Positions 15,603 through 26,221 are shown, counted from the stretch's first letter. The stretch is 64,000 nt of DNA from Lewinellaceae bacterium (GCA_020636005.1 JACJYR010000002.1:248001-312000); one strand, 5' to 3'. Made by a program: numbers and translations. The notes: a model not told the origin generated them from the sequence alone.

Positions 15603-17561
15603 CTAAAAATTAACGTCGGATTTGATGTCCATTTCTTTCAAATCCCTGGTGCGGAATTCAAAGCCACATTCCAGGTAACCATCTGCCACCACGTCCACCC
15701 GGCGGTTGTACTGGTGCTGTATCGGCGGGCAATAAACGTTGTCGGTACAATTGTTTACCAGCCCGTCTTCTCCGTTGTTTCCGGTAGTGATTCGATCTTT
15801 GGCTATGCCTTTTCCTATTAAATATTCCCTGGCTTTGGTGGAACGGGCATTCCCAAGCTTGATATTGTAATCCTTGCTCCCCCGTGAATCACAGTTTCCG
15901 ACCAGTTTCACATTTAAGGAGGGGTATTTATTCAAAATCATCACCAGGGTGTCCAGTGTGCCTTTTGCATCTTTCTTGCGGATGTAAGACTGGTCGAAAT
16001 CAAAGAATATCGGCTCCAGCATGACGACTGTTGGCTGCTTGAGTTCAATATCCACCTTATGTTTGTCAGCCTTCTTGCAATCTACGGATGAAAGTAAATC
16101 CCGCAAAGAAATGGTCTTGCTGCAATAAGGTGCTTTGCTGGCCGTGATTTCGTACTCATGGTCGCAATCAATCTGAATGGTGGTACAGCCCTCACCACTG
16201 CCTTTCAAGTCAACCGTTTTTCCAGTGGTTTTGTCCAGAACCTTGATGTCGGCCAGGGGTATCATCTTTTTGGTACCTTCCTCCAGCACACAAATTTCCA
16301 GGGTCGGAGTGTACTTGTCGGGTACCAGTTCGATGATGTACACGTCACTGCGCTTAAGGTCTTCCGTGGTGGGGCTGACTGTGGCGGGCAGGTATCTTTC
16401 AGCCGAAGCAGCCATGGTATATTGGCCGCCCTTGTAGGTCTTGATGGCTATCGGATCGGGCTTGGCATTGAGCTGGAACTTTTCGTTGCTCAAAACAATC
16501 TTTGCTGAAGTTGGCGTAGCATAAAGCTTATCCAGAACAGCCCCGTATTTCATCAAGGAAGGGTCGTCAAATTTGAGCGGCTCGATGCTGAGATTGGCAA
16601 AAGGAATAGGAATTTTCGTGTTTTTGTCAACGATGAGGATTTTGGCGGCCAGGCTGTCTGGCGTCCTCTTCCAGTAATAAATATCGTCCAGGCCCTTGGC
16701 ACTGGCATTGGCCCGGTCGCTGGCCATATAGCCTTCGGTGGCACCATTGAGGGGCACAAAGTTCACGTCATCGCCGCCTTGGTTGAACTGCCCACCGATA
16801 TTGCCGGCCAACACCCACTCGTCGCCGGTACCGGGGGTGGCCGCCCAAATATCGAGCCCGCCTTCACCGCCTGCCCGGTCGGAAGAAAAGAACAGGTTGC
16901 CCATTTCATCCAGGTAGGGGAATATCTCGTTGCCATCGGTGTTCACGTCCGGGCCGAGGTTGACAGGAAGTGACCAAACGCCGTTTTCATATTTCGAAGA
17001 CCACAAGTCCATGCTGCCTCCAATGGAACCAGGGCGGTTGGAAGAAAATATCAGCATAGTGCCATCTTTGGACAGGGCAGGGTGGCAGGTTGACCAGTCG
17101 TCGCTGTTGAACGGCAGCGGAGTAGCTTCGCTCCAGTGTATGGCATCGGCTTCCTTTGTAGCAGAATAAATTTTCAGGTCAATGACATCCAATGCGTTCT
17201 TCCCGTTGAGGTTGTTCCTGGTGAAGAGCATCATGTCGCCGGCAGCATTGAAGGTGGCGTTGCCGTCGTTGTATTTACCGTTCACCCCTCCCTTGAGGGA
17301 TTCCCTTTCCCCGAAAGAGCCGTCAGCGTTTTTTTCAACGTAATAGACATCGGTGTAATCTCCCGGATTATCGGAAGGGCATTTAAGGAAACGGTTGGTT
17401 TTGGAAGAGGTGTAGATCAGGCCGTTGCCAAAGGGCGTAGGGCTGAAATCGAGCCTGTCGGTGTTGGTTGCCTTGATGTTTTGAAACTCAACACCTTGCG
17501 CCATCACTCCGCAGCTGATTGCCAGGCTCAAGAAAATTAGCAAGGGTTTCATATTTTTCAT
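15603..17561 (-). CDS. PD40 beta-propeller / OmpA-family outer membrane protein of a T9SS cluster
   Basis: 652 residues. A signal peptide ends in CGVMAQ (ATG at 17561, or 17552 for MKPLLIFLSL). Residues about 40-310 carry PD40/TolB-like propeller blades with repeated FSSNRPGSIGGSMDLW and FSSDRAGGEGGLDIW motifs. A middle region has regulatory-type beta domains. The C-terminal OmpA domain, about 525-640 (FFDFDQSYIRKKD ... NCDSRGSKDYNIKLGNARS), should bind peptidoglycan. It lies downstream of PorP/SprF and the giant adhesin on the same strand, a recurrent set in gliding Bacteroidota. A structural or anchoring role in adhesin export or surface display is inferred. Confidence 0.85.
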   Translation of the reverse strand: MKNMKPLLIFLSLAISCGVMAQGVEFQNIKATNTDRLDFSPTPFGNGLIYTSSKTNRFLKCPSDNPGDYTDVYYVEKNADGSFGERESLKGGVNGKYNDGNATFNAAGDMMLFTRNNLNGKNALDVIDLKIYSATKEADAIHWSEATPLPFNSDDWSTCHPALSKDGTMLIFSSNRPGSIGGSMDLWSSKYENGVWSLPVNLGPDVNTDGNEIFPYLDEMGNLFFSSDRAGGEGGLDIWAATPGTGDEWVLAGNIGGQFNQGGDDVNFVPLNGATEGYMASDRANASAKGLDDIYYWKRTPDSLAAKILIVDKNTKIPIPFANLSIEPLKFDDPSLMKYGAVLDKLYATPTSAKIVLSNEKFQLNAKPDPIAIKTYKGGQYTMAASAERYLPATVSPTTEDLKRSDVYIIELVPDKYTPTLEICVLEEGTKKMIPLADIKVLDKTTGKTVDLKGSGEGCTTIQIDCDHEYEITASKAPYCSKTISLRDLLSSVDCKKADKHKVDIELKQPTVVMLEPIFFDFDQSYIRKKDAKGTLDTLVMILNKYPSLNVKLVGNCDSRGSKDYNIKLGNARSTKAREYLIGKGIAKDRITTGNNGEDGLVNNCTDNVYCPPIQHQYNRRVDVVADGYLECGFEFRTRDLKEMDIKSDVNF

Positions 17562-17647
17562 CTTTTGTCTTTTTAAAATAAGGGTTGAAAGATAAAAAGC
17601 CAGGGGACTGGAGGATATATATACCGTCCGGCCTTCCTTGAGCCTGA

Positions 17648-18595
17648 TTAAAAGTACCTGAGGTTCTTGATTTTACAATCTTCGCATGGGAAAGTATAGC
17701 CCAGCATGACCTCAAAACTGCCGGTGGTAGCTTCGTTAAGATCGGAAGTAGTAAAGTCCATGGCAAAGCCAATTTTCAAACCGTTGGTAAACTGATAGCC
17801 AATCAACCCATCCAGCGAATCATCCTTCCGATAGTTGGCCCCGATCCAGAACTGTTCGAAGAACATCACGTTGAGGTTGGCGTCCAGGTCGAAAGGTGCG
17901 TTGGGGTTGATACGGATTTGGAGGTTGGGCAGCAGTTCCACTTTTTTAACAGTGGGGCTCTTCGCCACGGTGATTCCCGCACCGCCTTGCAAATAATAGG
18001 TATTGACCTTCCCGCTGTAATTGTTTCTGTCGGCATACAGCGAGTTGGCCAGCAGCCGGGGAATGGCAGCCCCCAGGTAAAAGTGGCGATTGTTGAAGTA
18101 GATGCCCGGCCCTACGTTGAAGGTAGATTTCGAGTTGGCCACATCTCCAAATTTTGGATCCCCGGCAGTTACAGCCTCGTTGGCCTGTGCCCAGTCGGAC
18201 CGGGCGCCCTCATAGCGGGCGTTCAGGCCAATGGCCAGCACGCTTTTTTTCTTGGGATCGTCTTTGTTGAAACGAATGCGGTAGGCATAGCTGGCACCGA
18301 GGGAAAAGACCCGATCAAGCCCGATTTTGTCCCAAATAAAATTAATACCGATACCGCTGCTCAACCTGGCAAAGGGCATATGTGCATTCACGTTGACGGT
18401 CTTTGGCGAACCGTCAATGCCCGACCACCACTGGTTGCGGTAGATGGCCACGGCATCCAGCACTTCCTTCGAGCCGGCATAGGCTGGGTTGTAGTTCAGC
18501 CTGTTGAACATATAGTGGGTAAACAACTGCTCGCTCTGCGACCAGCCTGAGAGTGAAATGAAAGTGATGAGAAGAGTATATGTTAGCTTTTTCAT
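17648..18595 (-). CDS. PorP/SprF-family type IX secretion outer membrane protein
   Basis: 315 residues. A signal peptide (MKKLTYTLLITFISLSGWSQ) is followed by the diagnostic PorP/SprF opening QLFTHYMFNRLNYNPAYAGS and NQWWSGIDGSPKTVN. The rest is amphipathic beta-strand, ending GYTFPCEDCKIKNLRYF. SprF is known to be required for secretion of the adhesin SprB. Paralogues are often encoded beside a giant T9SS type B substrate, as here: the adhesin gene ends at 18690, 94 bp upstream. Its probable job is a dedicated outer membrane partner for that adhesin. Confidence 0.93.
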   Translation of the reverse strand: MKKLTYTLLITFISLSGWSQSEQLFTHYMFNRLNYNPAYAGSKEVLDAVAIYRNQWWSGIDGSPKTVNVNAHMPFARLSSGIGINFIWDKIGLDRVFSLGASYAYRIRFNKDDPKKKSVLAIGLNARYEGARSDWAQANEAVTAGDPKFGDVANSKSTFNVGPGIYFNNRHFYLGAAIPRLLANSLYADRNNYSGKVNTYYLQGGAGITVAKSPTVKKVELLPNLQIRINPNAPFDLDANLNVMFFEQFWIGANYRKDDSLDGLIGYQFTNGLKIGFAMDFTTSDLNEATTGSFEVMLGYTFPCEDCKIKNLRYF

Positions 18596-18689
18596 TTTTC
18601 AGTATTTTTTATGGTGATTCGTGAAAGGCAATCCATGATGGGCGGCGGGAGGATTGTCGGAAAACCCGCCCACCGCCGTTCACGAATCA

Positions 18690-21600
18690 CTATCTGACAA
18701 CTTTGACGTATCCGGCTTTTGGCTTTTCCCCACTGGTCTTGTCTTCTTCAAACAAGTAGAAATAGGTACCTGCGGGCACTTCCTTCTTGTCGGTGCCATA
18801 GGTGCCGTCCCAGTTGTTTTCGTAAGGCTCGAAGGATGCGATTTCGTCGCCCCAGCGGTTGAAGACCCTCATGCGGCTGTTGGGGAACTGTCCGGTTTCC
18901 AAACAATCAATGAAGAGTACATCGTTGATGCCATTCCCATCAGGGGTGATGATATTGGGAACCGTACACTCAACTACGTTCACGGTGATGGTGACCGTTG
19001 CCTGATCGCATGTATTTTCATTCGGAGGGCAATCTGCCAGGCATATTTCATACACAAACTGATCCGTGCCGCCTGCAAAAGTCGCATTGGGCGTGTAGGT
19101 AAAATTGCCGTCCGCATCGATCTCCACGGTGCCGTTGGCCGGGCCGCTCACCAACTCTACCGTGACGTCGGGGGGCGTGGGTGTGTCGTTGACGGTCACA
19201 TTCCCGCTCACAGGAACGCCCGCATCCGTCGTGGCGACATCGTCCACTGCATCAGGTGAGGTGGCGGCGTTTACTGTTACCGGATCGGACAGCCCTGAAG
19301 CGCAGTCATCAACCGTCACCAGCACGGTGTACTCACCAGCCTGTGGCGGAACGACCATGAAGAAGGTATCGGTGCTGACGCCAATACTGTCGTCGTTCCT
19401 GAACCATTGGTATAGCACCATATCGCCATCTTGTGGGTTGGTACTGAGAATCAACTCGTCGCCCGGGCAAAGGTCATTGGCCGACACCATCAGCACGGGT
19501 TTTACCACCTGGGTGATTGAAATGGTCTCAGTGGCCGACTCAGCGGTACATCCTTTGTTAGAGGTTGCTTCAATGGTGCAGTTGCCCGCCGTGGCAGCGC
19601 CTACTAAAATATCAATGGACACCGTGGTCACCATTGTAATGGTATCCATAATGACGGTATCAGGGCAGGTTACAGTCCATACGACCGTGTCGGCGCCATT
19701 CGGATCGACGGTAAACGTGAGGGTAGCTGTTTCCCCTTCGCAGTAGGTGCCACCGCCGCCAGTATTGGAAATAATAGGCATTGGGTTCACATTGATCACC
19801 ACCGAGACAGAGTCCTTGCAGCCTGCCGCCGTTTCAACCACGAGGGTGTACACCCCGCTTTGGTTGAGGCCGATGTTGAAAACCGTATCAGGATAGGGCC
19901 CGCCGTTCGGGGCTGTATCCGAAAAGCTATGGTTGGGGCCAGTCCAGGAGTAGGTGACGTTGCCGGGGCCAGGGGTACTAGAACCATTCAGCGGAACATC
20001 CACCCCTTCGCAATAGTCGCCACCACCGGAGGCCACCAAATTTTCAGGGGCCAGGAGCACGTTGACCGTGGCGCAGTCGGGGCCATCGGACTCGCAGCCT
20101 GTGGTGACACAGGTAAGTTCGATGCAATAGTCGCCGGCGCCGGAAACTTCTATTCCGTCCAAGTTGAGAGTAACCGTAGAGCCGCTCGGCACCGTACCGG
20201 TGCCGCCAGGTACAGGCGTTCCGTTCTGTGTCCACACATATTCAATTTCGCCGCCGCTGGGGTTCACCACCACGGCAGAAAGTTCCACATTATCCCCGGC
20301 ACAATAATCCCCACCCCCATTAACCAGGCCGCCTTCTACGAATGGGACTTCGTTGACTATCACCGTTATACAGGCCGTGTCTGCACAATTGTTGTTGGCA
20401 ACAATCAAGCAGTATTCTCCGGCGACAGGATTCACGACTTCCGCCGGGAAAGGCCCGCCACAGGGGGCTGTGTCTGTAAACAAAAAGTTGCCAGGCCCCG
20501 TCCAGGTATAGGTGACGGTGCCGGTACATGCGGCGTTGTTTATACCGTTCAGCAGGAGGGTGTCGTTGGCACAAACGGGCGAGTTGGAGGTAATTTCAAT
20601 AACAGGTGTGGGCTGGAAAATGATCTCCGTTCCATTTAAGCTGGAAACACACCCTTTCAGGGATTCAAGCGAACAGAATACAAAACCTGGCTCGGTCACG
20701 AAAATGCAAACGGTATCGAGTCCGCCGACAATACCCGTATAGGTCGTGTCGCCGATGGCGCAGGTATGGTAAAAACTGTCCACGGCTGGATTAGTATTCC
20801 AGAAATAAAGTTTGACCGTGTCGCCCTCACAGAAGGTACCTCCACCAATGATGGGAGAGATGACCGGATTTGGGTTGAGCGTAATGTTCACCGTATCAAC
20901 GGAGGGGCAGCTTTGGTTATTGATCACCAAGATATATTGGCCGGAGCCGAAAGTGGCCAGTGGGAGCAGTTCATCGCAGAAAACATCCGTCCCGTTGCCC
21001 TGACCTGTAATGCTGATGCCCGAGGGGGTGATCCAGGTATAATTGAACAGCCCGATATCGGGGTTGAGGTTTTGGCCACACAGTAGCAGGGTGTCCAACT
21101 CACAGAGGGAGGTATCTGTGAGCAAAATATTGGCAATGGGCACATCGAAAAATGAAATCGTAGTGGACTGCGAATCAGCGCACCCCTCGGCCGTGGTACA
21201 GGTCAACGTGTAAACACCTGGGTCTGGTTCTGTCAGGGTGATGGAAAGGGGATCGAAGATAGCGACAGTATCCACGCTGAGGGTGTCGCCGGCAGGCCCG
21301 GTCCACACACAGAAAACAGAATCTGCCGTACCTGTGCCAGTTCCGACCAGGATGATAGGATCAGGATTATCCGCACAGAATTCGCCGCCACCTGTCACAC
21401 CGGTGATGTTGAAAGTCGGGTTCAGGCCAACATGCACACTGAAAGGCCCGGCTTCGCAACCTGCATCCGAAACCACGGTGAGCATATAGGTACCTGTATC
21501 TACCACCGAAACAGAAGTAATTATTGTTGTCAGGGGGCCAGGGGCAGCGACTGTTTGGGTAAACGAAAATCCGTTGGGGCCAGTCCAGGTGTAGGTAATT

Positions 21601-24600
21601 TGCCCGGAGGTAGTCGTCGTGGTGGCCGTGAGGGTCACGTCGGTGCCTTCGCAGTAGTTGCTGTCCGGCGTTATATCAATCACATTAAGCCCCTGGAGTA
21701 CATCAATCGAAACGGTAGCAGTGTCTTGGCAACCACTGGAAAGGGAGGTCAAGGTTAGCGTGTAGATGCCTGCATCATCCATTTGGACATCGTTCAAAAT
21801 GGCAATGAAAGGCCCATTGTTGCTGACCGTGCCCGTGCTGATTTGGTTGCCCTGCGGATCTTGCCACAAATAAGTGATGGAACCAATGCCCAGGGAGCAA
21901 TTGAACGCCCTAAGGGTATCCGTTTGACCGACACACAAATCTCCTCCTCCAGTAATGTTGCAAATTTCTGGTGTTGGTTTAATTCCAATTTCAACTGTCT
22001 GTGGAACAGATTCGCATCCCGCAGAGGTAATGAGCACGATTGTATAAATGCCGGCATCACCTGGCTGTACATTGGGCAAGGTACATGGGAATGGCCCAAG
22101 TTCGGGCGCATTGGAAACATTACATAAGGTGTCGCCACCAGGCCCTATCCAAATATAGGTCAGTGGGCCTGTCCCTGTCACGTTGTTTTCAGCCGTGAAA
22201 TTGACGTCCTCACCCACACAAAAATCGCCGTTCGGGCTTTCTCCATTTATTTCCGGCCTTTTTTGAATATTCACATTGAGCGTCAGGGTATCAGAAGTGC
22301 ATCCATTGAAAGAACAGACAAACTTATAGTCCCCCGCCTGGTTGATGAGTACGCTGGGTAAATTGATGACCAATTGATTGCTTCCATTGATAGTGGGCAC
22401 CAGCGGGTTGTTGCTTGGGCCAAAAACGGTACAGGTCATGGTGCCCACCCCAGGAGTAATATTTTCAACGATTAGCGTCACGTTATCTCCTTCGCAATAG
22501 GAACCACTGCCCGAAACTTCTGCCAGCACAGGTGTAGGGTTCACTGTTACGTTGGCTGTTACCGGCACGGCGGTGCAACCATCTTCGGATGTCACCGTCA
22601 GGGTATAGGTGCCTTCGTCGGCTTCCGTAAGTGGCCCGACCGAGATGGTGATAGTCGGGCTGCCCGTCACAAAGTCGTTGATATTGGTGTTGGGGCCCGA
22701 AAGGGTATAAAACAAGGTATCTATACCTTGGGTGAGGTTGACGGCCGTGAAGGTGGCTGTTTCACCGGCACAGAACGAGCCGCCGCCGGTTAAGGCCGTG
22801 AAATTGGGCCTTGGAAAAACCGTCACCCCAATCGTAATGGTATCGGCACAGCCATTGGCATTGGATGCAATGATGGTGTAAGTACCGCCAGCCGCCAGGG
22901 TGACGTTGTTGATGGTCACCGTACTGGTTTCATTTTCGCCAATGGATTGTGTTGTAGAGAAGTTGTTGGGGCCCGACCAACTGTAGGTCAGGTCGCCGAT
23001 ACCAGCGAAGGTATTGGAAACACTCATGGTCAGGATGTCGCCTGAGCAAATGCTGATGGCAGTGTCGGTGGCCACCAGGGCAGGCACATTGGCGAGGCAG
23101 TCGCACTCCTCAACAACCTTCACCACCACAGGGGTTGATGCAACCTTGATATCCACAAATGACCACTGGTCGAGGTACTTGATATTCCCGAAATTATTGA
23201 TGTAGGTAAACGGGTCAACGGTAGGCAGGGGGTTCCCTGGGGTGCCGCCGCCACTCACCAACGGGCTGACCCCCGCTATCGGAGGGCCTACGGCTGAATG
23301 GTCGTAGTAAAACGAGTCGGTGGGAAAGTTGGGCGGGGCGTTCATCCATTTGAAAGTAACCCCGCCATTATTGTTCTCAACGTCTGTCAGCGCCACGTGA
23401 ATCTCGCCGAAACGGAGGAGCGCCTTGTAGTTAAACTTGAAGGAATCCTGGACGGCAATTGGAATGCCAAGGCCGTCGTAGCCATTCCAAAACAAGGTAT
23501 CCGATCCCGCAGTGATGGGTTGGGTAATCGTCGTATCCACCGGATCAGTAAAGATGCCATTGTTGTTCAAGTCCAACTGAAGGGTAATACTCCCGCCAAT
23601 GTTGGTTTCAAAAACGAAATAAATCCCTTTGCCAAACTCGATGATATTGGGGCCGCAGGGGGCACCGTCTGGATTGTAGCCCAGGAAATAATAATCGATC
23701 AGCTCCGGCGCCTGCAGTTCATTGCGGAGCCAGGTAACGTGGGGGTTTTTTCGGTACACGTCCGTTGTTACTGCCGAGGGAGGCAACGAAGGCGAAGGGG
23801 TATTAAAAAATATCTTGTTGTTGATGATCTCGCCGAGGTCTTCGGCTTGCGGTTCATATAAATAGGTCTTGCCAGGCACCCAGACACTCGTATCAGCGCT
23901 TCTGGACAGGTTCATCTCCAGGGAAGATTTATAGAGTGGGTTCAAATCGCTATTCACCAGGCCCAGCGAATTGGAAGAAATCGGGAAACGGAAAGGGTCG
24001 GCATTTATAATATCTACATAATACAAATAGCCATCCTGTGTCAGCACATAGAATTTCGGGGACGTGGTCACGTTGTTCCCATTGAGCACGGAAACGTACT
24101 CGTTGGTAAACACCCGGCCAGTGAGTTGGTTGCCGCCATTATCCCCGGGGTTGCCTGTTGTTACGGTAACATCCCATGCCAGGATCACCCGTTTTGAATT
24201 GGGCTGGTTGTTGGCCCGGGTCCAGAAATCGGTGTTCAGGAGGTTGTTAAAAGTAGCATTGGGCTGGTACTCGTCATAATCAAAAATAACCGTCCAGATA
24301 CCTGTACTGTCAGTTGGCACGGGCACTACGCCAGGGATGTAGCCGCCGCCGGCAGTACCGGACGGCCCGTTCATTTCCTGGTTTTTATTGAAGATGATGC
24401 CCTTTCCCTGGTTGGGGAATAGATTGTTAAAGATGGCCATAGTGTCGCCCCGGGGGCTGATGACCACAATGAAACCACCCTGGATGCCGGTATGGCTGGA
24501 GCCCACGTTGATGAACTCCCCGGCTTCGGCATACACCTTCATCTGCTGTTGGTTTTGATCCCTGGTGTCCAGGTACAAACGGTAACCGGGATAGTTTACC

Positions 24601-24737
24601 AGGTCTTTTGAGCCTTCGGCCAGCAAGGGCGTGGTCTTCGACAGCAGGAACATGGCTGTTATGAGCAGGCATGTGGCATGTCGTCCCAATAGGTAGGGAA
24701 GTCTTGTTTGAGAAATTCTAAGTAAAGGAACTTTCAT
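18690..24737 (-). CDS. giant Ig-repeat surface adhesin with gliding-motility (T9SS type B) C-terminal domain
   Basis: 2015 residues from ATG 24735-24737, chosen because it places a basic n-region and the hydrophobic segment CLLITAMFLLS at the N-terminus; a longer ORF reaches 24863. A unique N-terminal part of about 580 residues is followed by about 14 Ig/PKD-like repeats of about 80-90 residues. Each starts with a motif like GSGSYCEGDNVTL and ends with GTYTLTV; each repeat brings a conserved Cys pair. Then comes a cadherin-like domain (PDAVDDVATTDAGVPVSGNV) and the C-terminal sorting domain (NIITPDGNGINDVLFIDCLE, MRVFNRWGDEI, NNWDGTYG, VPAGTYFYLF). The type B domain predicts export by T9SS with the PorP/SprF partner encoded downstream. 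Probable cell-surface adhesin for gliding or attachment. Confidence 0.92.
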   Translation of the reverse strand: MKVPLLRISQTRLPYLLGRHATCLLITAMFLLSKTTPLLAEGSKDLVNYPGYRLYLDTRDQNQQQMKVYAEAGEFINVGSSHTGIQGGFIVVISPRGDTMAIFNNLFPNQGKGIIFNKNQEMNGPSGTAGGGYIPGVVPVPTDSTGIWTVIFDYDEYQPNATFNNLLNTDFWTRANNQPNSKRVILAWDVTVTTGNPGDNGGNQLTGRVFTNEYVSVLNGNNVTTSPKFYVLTQDGYLYYVDIINADPFRFPISSNSLGLVNSDLNPLYKSSLEMNLSRSADTSVWVPGKTYLYEPQAEDLGEIINNKIFFNTPSPSLPPSAVTTDVYRKNPHVTWLRNELQAPELIDYYFLGYNPDGAPCGPNIIEFGKGIYFVFETNIGGSITLQLDLNNNGIFTDPVDTTITQPITAGSDTLFWNGYDGLGIPIAVQDSFKFNYKALLRFGEIHVALTDVENNNGGVTFKWMNAPPNFPTDSFYYDHSAVGPPIAGVSPLVSGGGTPGNPLPTVDPFTYINNFGNIKYLDQWSFVDIKVASTPVVVKVVEECDCLANVPALVATDTAISICSGDILTMSVSNTFAGIGDLTYSWSGPNNFSTTQSIGENETSTVTINNVTLAAGGTYTIIASNANGCADTITIGVTVFPRPNFTALTGGGSFCAGETATFTAVNLTQGIDTLFYTLSGPNTNINDFVTGSPTITISVGPLTEADEGTYTLTVTSEDGCTAVPVTANVTVNPTPVLAEVSGSGSYCEGDNVTLIVENITPGVGTMTCTVFGPSNNPLVPTINGSNQLVINLPSVLINQAGDYKFVCSFNGCTSDTLTLNVNIQKRPEINGESPNGDFCVGEDVNFTAENNVTGTGPLTYIWIGPGGDTLCNVSNAPELGPFPCTLPNVQPGDAGIYTIVLITSAGCESVPQTVEIGIKPTPEICNITGGGDLCVGQTDTLRAFNCSLGIGSITYLWQDPQGNQISTGTVSNNGPFIAILNDVQMDDAGIYTLTLTSLSSGCQDTATVSIDVLQGLNVIDITPDSNYCEGTDVTLTATTTTTSGQITYTWTGPNGFSFTQTVAAPGPLTTIITSVSVVDTGTYMLTVVSDAGCEAGPFSVHVGLNPTFNITGVTGGGEFCADNPDPIILVGTGTGTADSVFCVWTGPAGDTLSVDTVAIFDPLSITLTEPDPGVYTLTCTTAEGCADSQSTTISFFDVPIANILLTDTSLCELDTLLLCGQNLNPDIGLFNYTWITPSGISITGQGNGTDVFCDELLPLATFGSGQYILVINNQSCPSVDTVNITLNPNPVISPIIGGGTFCEGDTVKLYFWNTNPAVDSFYHTCAIGDTTYTGIVGGLDTVCIFVTEPGFVFCSLESLKGCVSSLNGTEIIFQPTPVIEITSNSPVCANDTLLLNGINNAACTGTVTYTWTGPGNFLFTDTAPCGGPFPAEVVNPVAGEYCLIVANNNCADTACITVIVNEVPFVEGGLVNGGGDYCAGDNVELSAVVVNPSGGEIEYVWTQNGTPVPGGTGTVPSGSTVTLNLDGIEVSGAGDYCIELTCVTTGCESDGPDCATVNVLLAPENLVASGGGDYCEGVDVPLNGSSTPGPGNVTYSWTGPNHSFSDTAPNGGPYPDTVFNIGLNQSGVYTLVVETAAGCKDSVSVVINVNPMPIISNTGGGGTYCEGETATLTFTVDPNGADTVVWTVTCPDTVIMDTITMVTTVSIDILVGAATAGNCTIEATSNKGCTAESATETISITQVVKPVLMVSANDLCPGDELILSTNPQDGDMVLYQWFRNDDSIGVSTDTFFMVVPPQAGEYTVLVTVDDCASGLSDPVTVNAATSPDAVDDVATTDAGVPVSGNVTVNDTPTPPDVTVELVSGPANGTVEIDADGNFTYTPNATFAGGTDQFVYEICLADCPPNENTCDQATVTITVNVVECTVPNIITPDGNGINDVLFIDCLETGQFPNSRMRVFNRWGDEIASFEPYENNWDGTYGTDKKEVPAGTYFYLFEEDKTSGEKPKAGYVKVVR

Positions 24738-25195
24738 GTTTCCAGATTTTTGTGAAGTTGCTGAAATTTTACCACTATCAAACCAGGGTTTCCCCTGTTT
24801 TTGATTAACATTAGTATGGGTTCGCTGGCTTGGCAGATCGCAATCGCCAGCATCAAAAAGCATTTAACTCTTCCCTCTGTGTATAATGAAAAGTTTTCCC
24901 AGGTAAATTTTATACGGCGAAAGCAGCGAAAAGTTGCTGCTAATAAGGTTAGTATCAGCCTCTGATGTGTGGGAAGTTTTGGCAGGTAGATTCCTCGATC
25001 CCCGTCCGGTGTGTAAGAAGAAGGGGTGAGAGAACAGGGTTTTGTGTTTTGTTTTTGCTAGCAGCATACTTGGGCTATGAATCGTCTAAGCCCCAAATGT
25101 ATCTAAACCGCTCTTTCTGGGCAACTTTAGCCTGATTATTTTTCCACATTGCGCTTTGATAACCAATTTTTTAGCAAAATAAAGTTCAACCTTCC
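24738..25195. other. intergenic region upstream of the giant adhesin
   Basis: 458 bp between two leftward genes; it must contain the promoter of the adhesin cluster. There is a possible stem AGCAGCGAAAAGTTGCTGCT at about 24922-24941. No ORF with support. Confidence 0.35.
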
Positions 25196-25858
25196 TCAAA
25201 TGCCCCGCTTGACCATTTCCAAAACACCCAACGAAAGGAATACTTCTTCCTCTTCCTGGCCCATAGGGGCAATCATCTGGAATGCCCTTGGATTGGTTTG
25301 CCCGCTCTTTTCAGGGTTAGTCAGGCTCCCTACCTGTTTTCCGTTCACCTGTACCGGTAGCATCAACGCTTCCGTTTGGCGGTTGATTTGGGCCAGCAGC
25401 TTCACCCCCTTTGCAGGCCTCAGCACACCGTTGGCATCGAGCGTGCCCATTAGCTTGTTGTTGGCCACTATTTCTACTTCGCCATTTTTTATCCTGAAGA
25501 TAAACTCGTGCGCTGTCGTGCGAGCATACACCAGGGCGTTCTCTTTTGGTGAAACATATTTTTTATATGCCCAGGCAATCACCGGCTCGTGGTAGATGGT
25601 GGTAAAAACCCCCTTGATTGTAGTGGCCACTCCCCGATTGGCTTTCCTGTTGATTTGGTTCAGCGATAGCTGCTCCATTTCCTCTTTCGACCAGGGCACC
25701 AAATCGCTCACCAATGGTTGGAGTTCTGCTTTCATTATGGCCAGATCACTTTGGATTTTTGCCCTGCCGGGTTTGAGATTCTTAAGGATATTCAATAAAA
25801 GGTAAACCCCGGCAGCGCCGAGGGTCAACATGATCAACAATGCAAATGCTACTCCCAT
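25196..25858 (-). CDS. membrane-anchored hypothetical protein, 220 residues
   Basis: An N-terminal membrane anchor (VAFALLIMLTLGAAGVYLLL) is followed by a basic, helical stretch (residues 25-70). A compact domain with beta-hairpins follows (EFIFRIKNGEVEIVANNKLM, LMGTLDANGVLRP, ALMLPVQVNGKQVGSL). Probably one large cytosolic domain on a single span. The layout of repeated strand-turn-strand units faintly recalls the tubby/LURP-one/scramblase fold, but I would not assign it. It stands alone, 0.36 kb downstream of rpoD. Confidence 0.6.
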   Translation of the reverse strand: MGVAFALLIMLTLGAAGVYLLLNILKNLKPGRAKIQSDLAIMKAELQPLVSDLVPWSKEEMEQLSLNQINRKANRGVATTIKGVFTTIYHEPVIAWAYKKYVSPKENALVYARTTAHEFIFRIKNGEVEIVANNKLMGTLDANGVLRPAKGVKLLAQINRQTEALMLPVQVNGKQVGSLTNPEKSGQTNPRAFQMIAPMGQEEEEVFLSLGVLEMVKRGI

Positions 25859-26221
25859 ATCCTTGGGTATTTATCTGAATGTTTTTGGTTGATTAAAAAT
25901 TTACCTGAAAACAAAGCAACAGAAAAAAAAGGACGCACTTACTGCCACTTTTTTCCACATCTATCTATTGCCGCCGCCCAACACTTTCCCCTCAGGGCCA
26001 GTTGCCATTCAAACCATAAGGGTGGGCCAGGTGGGTTGATTGGCCAGCGTTTGTTGCCCCGCCCAGTCGGCGTGGAGGCCCTGAACCGGGAAAAATATCC
26101 CCCGGCTTTCGCCGCCAAGTCTAAAGCTTTTATTCGGTTCGGCCAAACCCCTTTCGACATAAATGACAAAAGCCCTGGCCGAATGGCAGCCAGGGCTTTT
26201 GTGTAGTGCGGGCCGTTCGCC
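25859..26221. other. intergenic region with rpoD terminator
   Basis: 363 bp. Apart from the terminator at 26166-26202 I see no supported feature. An open frame on the plus strand here has poor composition and overlaps the terminator. Confidence 0.35.
26166..26202 (-). terminator. terminator after rpoD
   Basis: Perfect 13-bp arms ACAAAAGCCCTGG (26166-26178) and CCAGGGCTTTTGT (26190-26202), 11-nt loop, 20 bp past the rpoD stop. Confidence 0.75.

Noticed and set aside
25889..26206. 105-codon plus-strand frame next to rpoD
   Set aside because: It runs through the rpoD terminator and is Pro/Gly/His/Lys-rich without a domain pattern.
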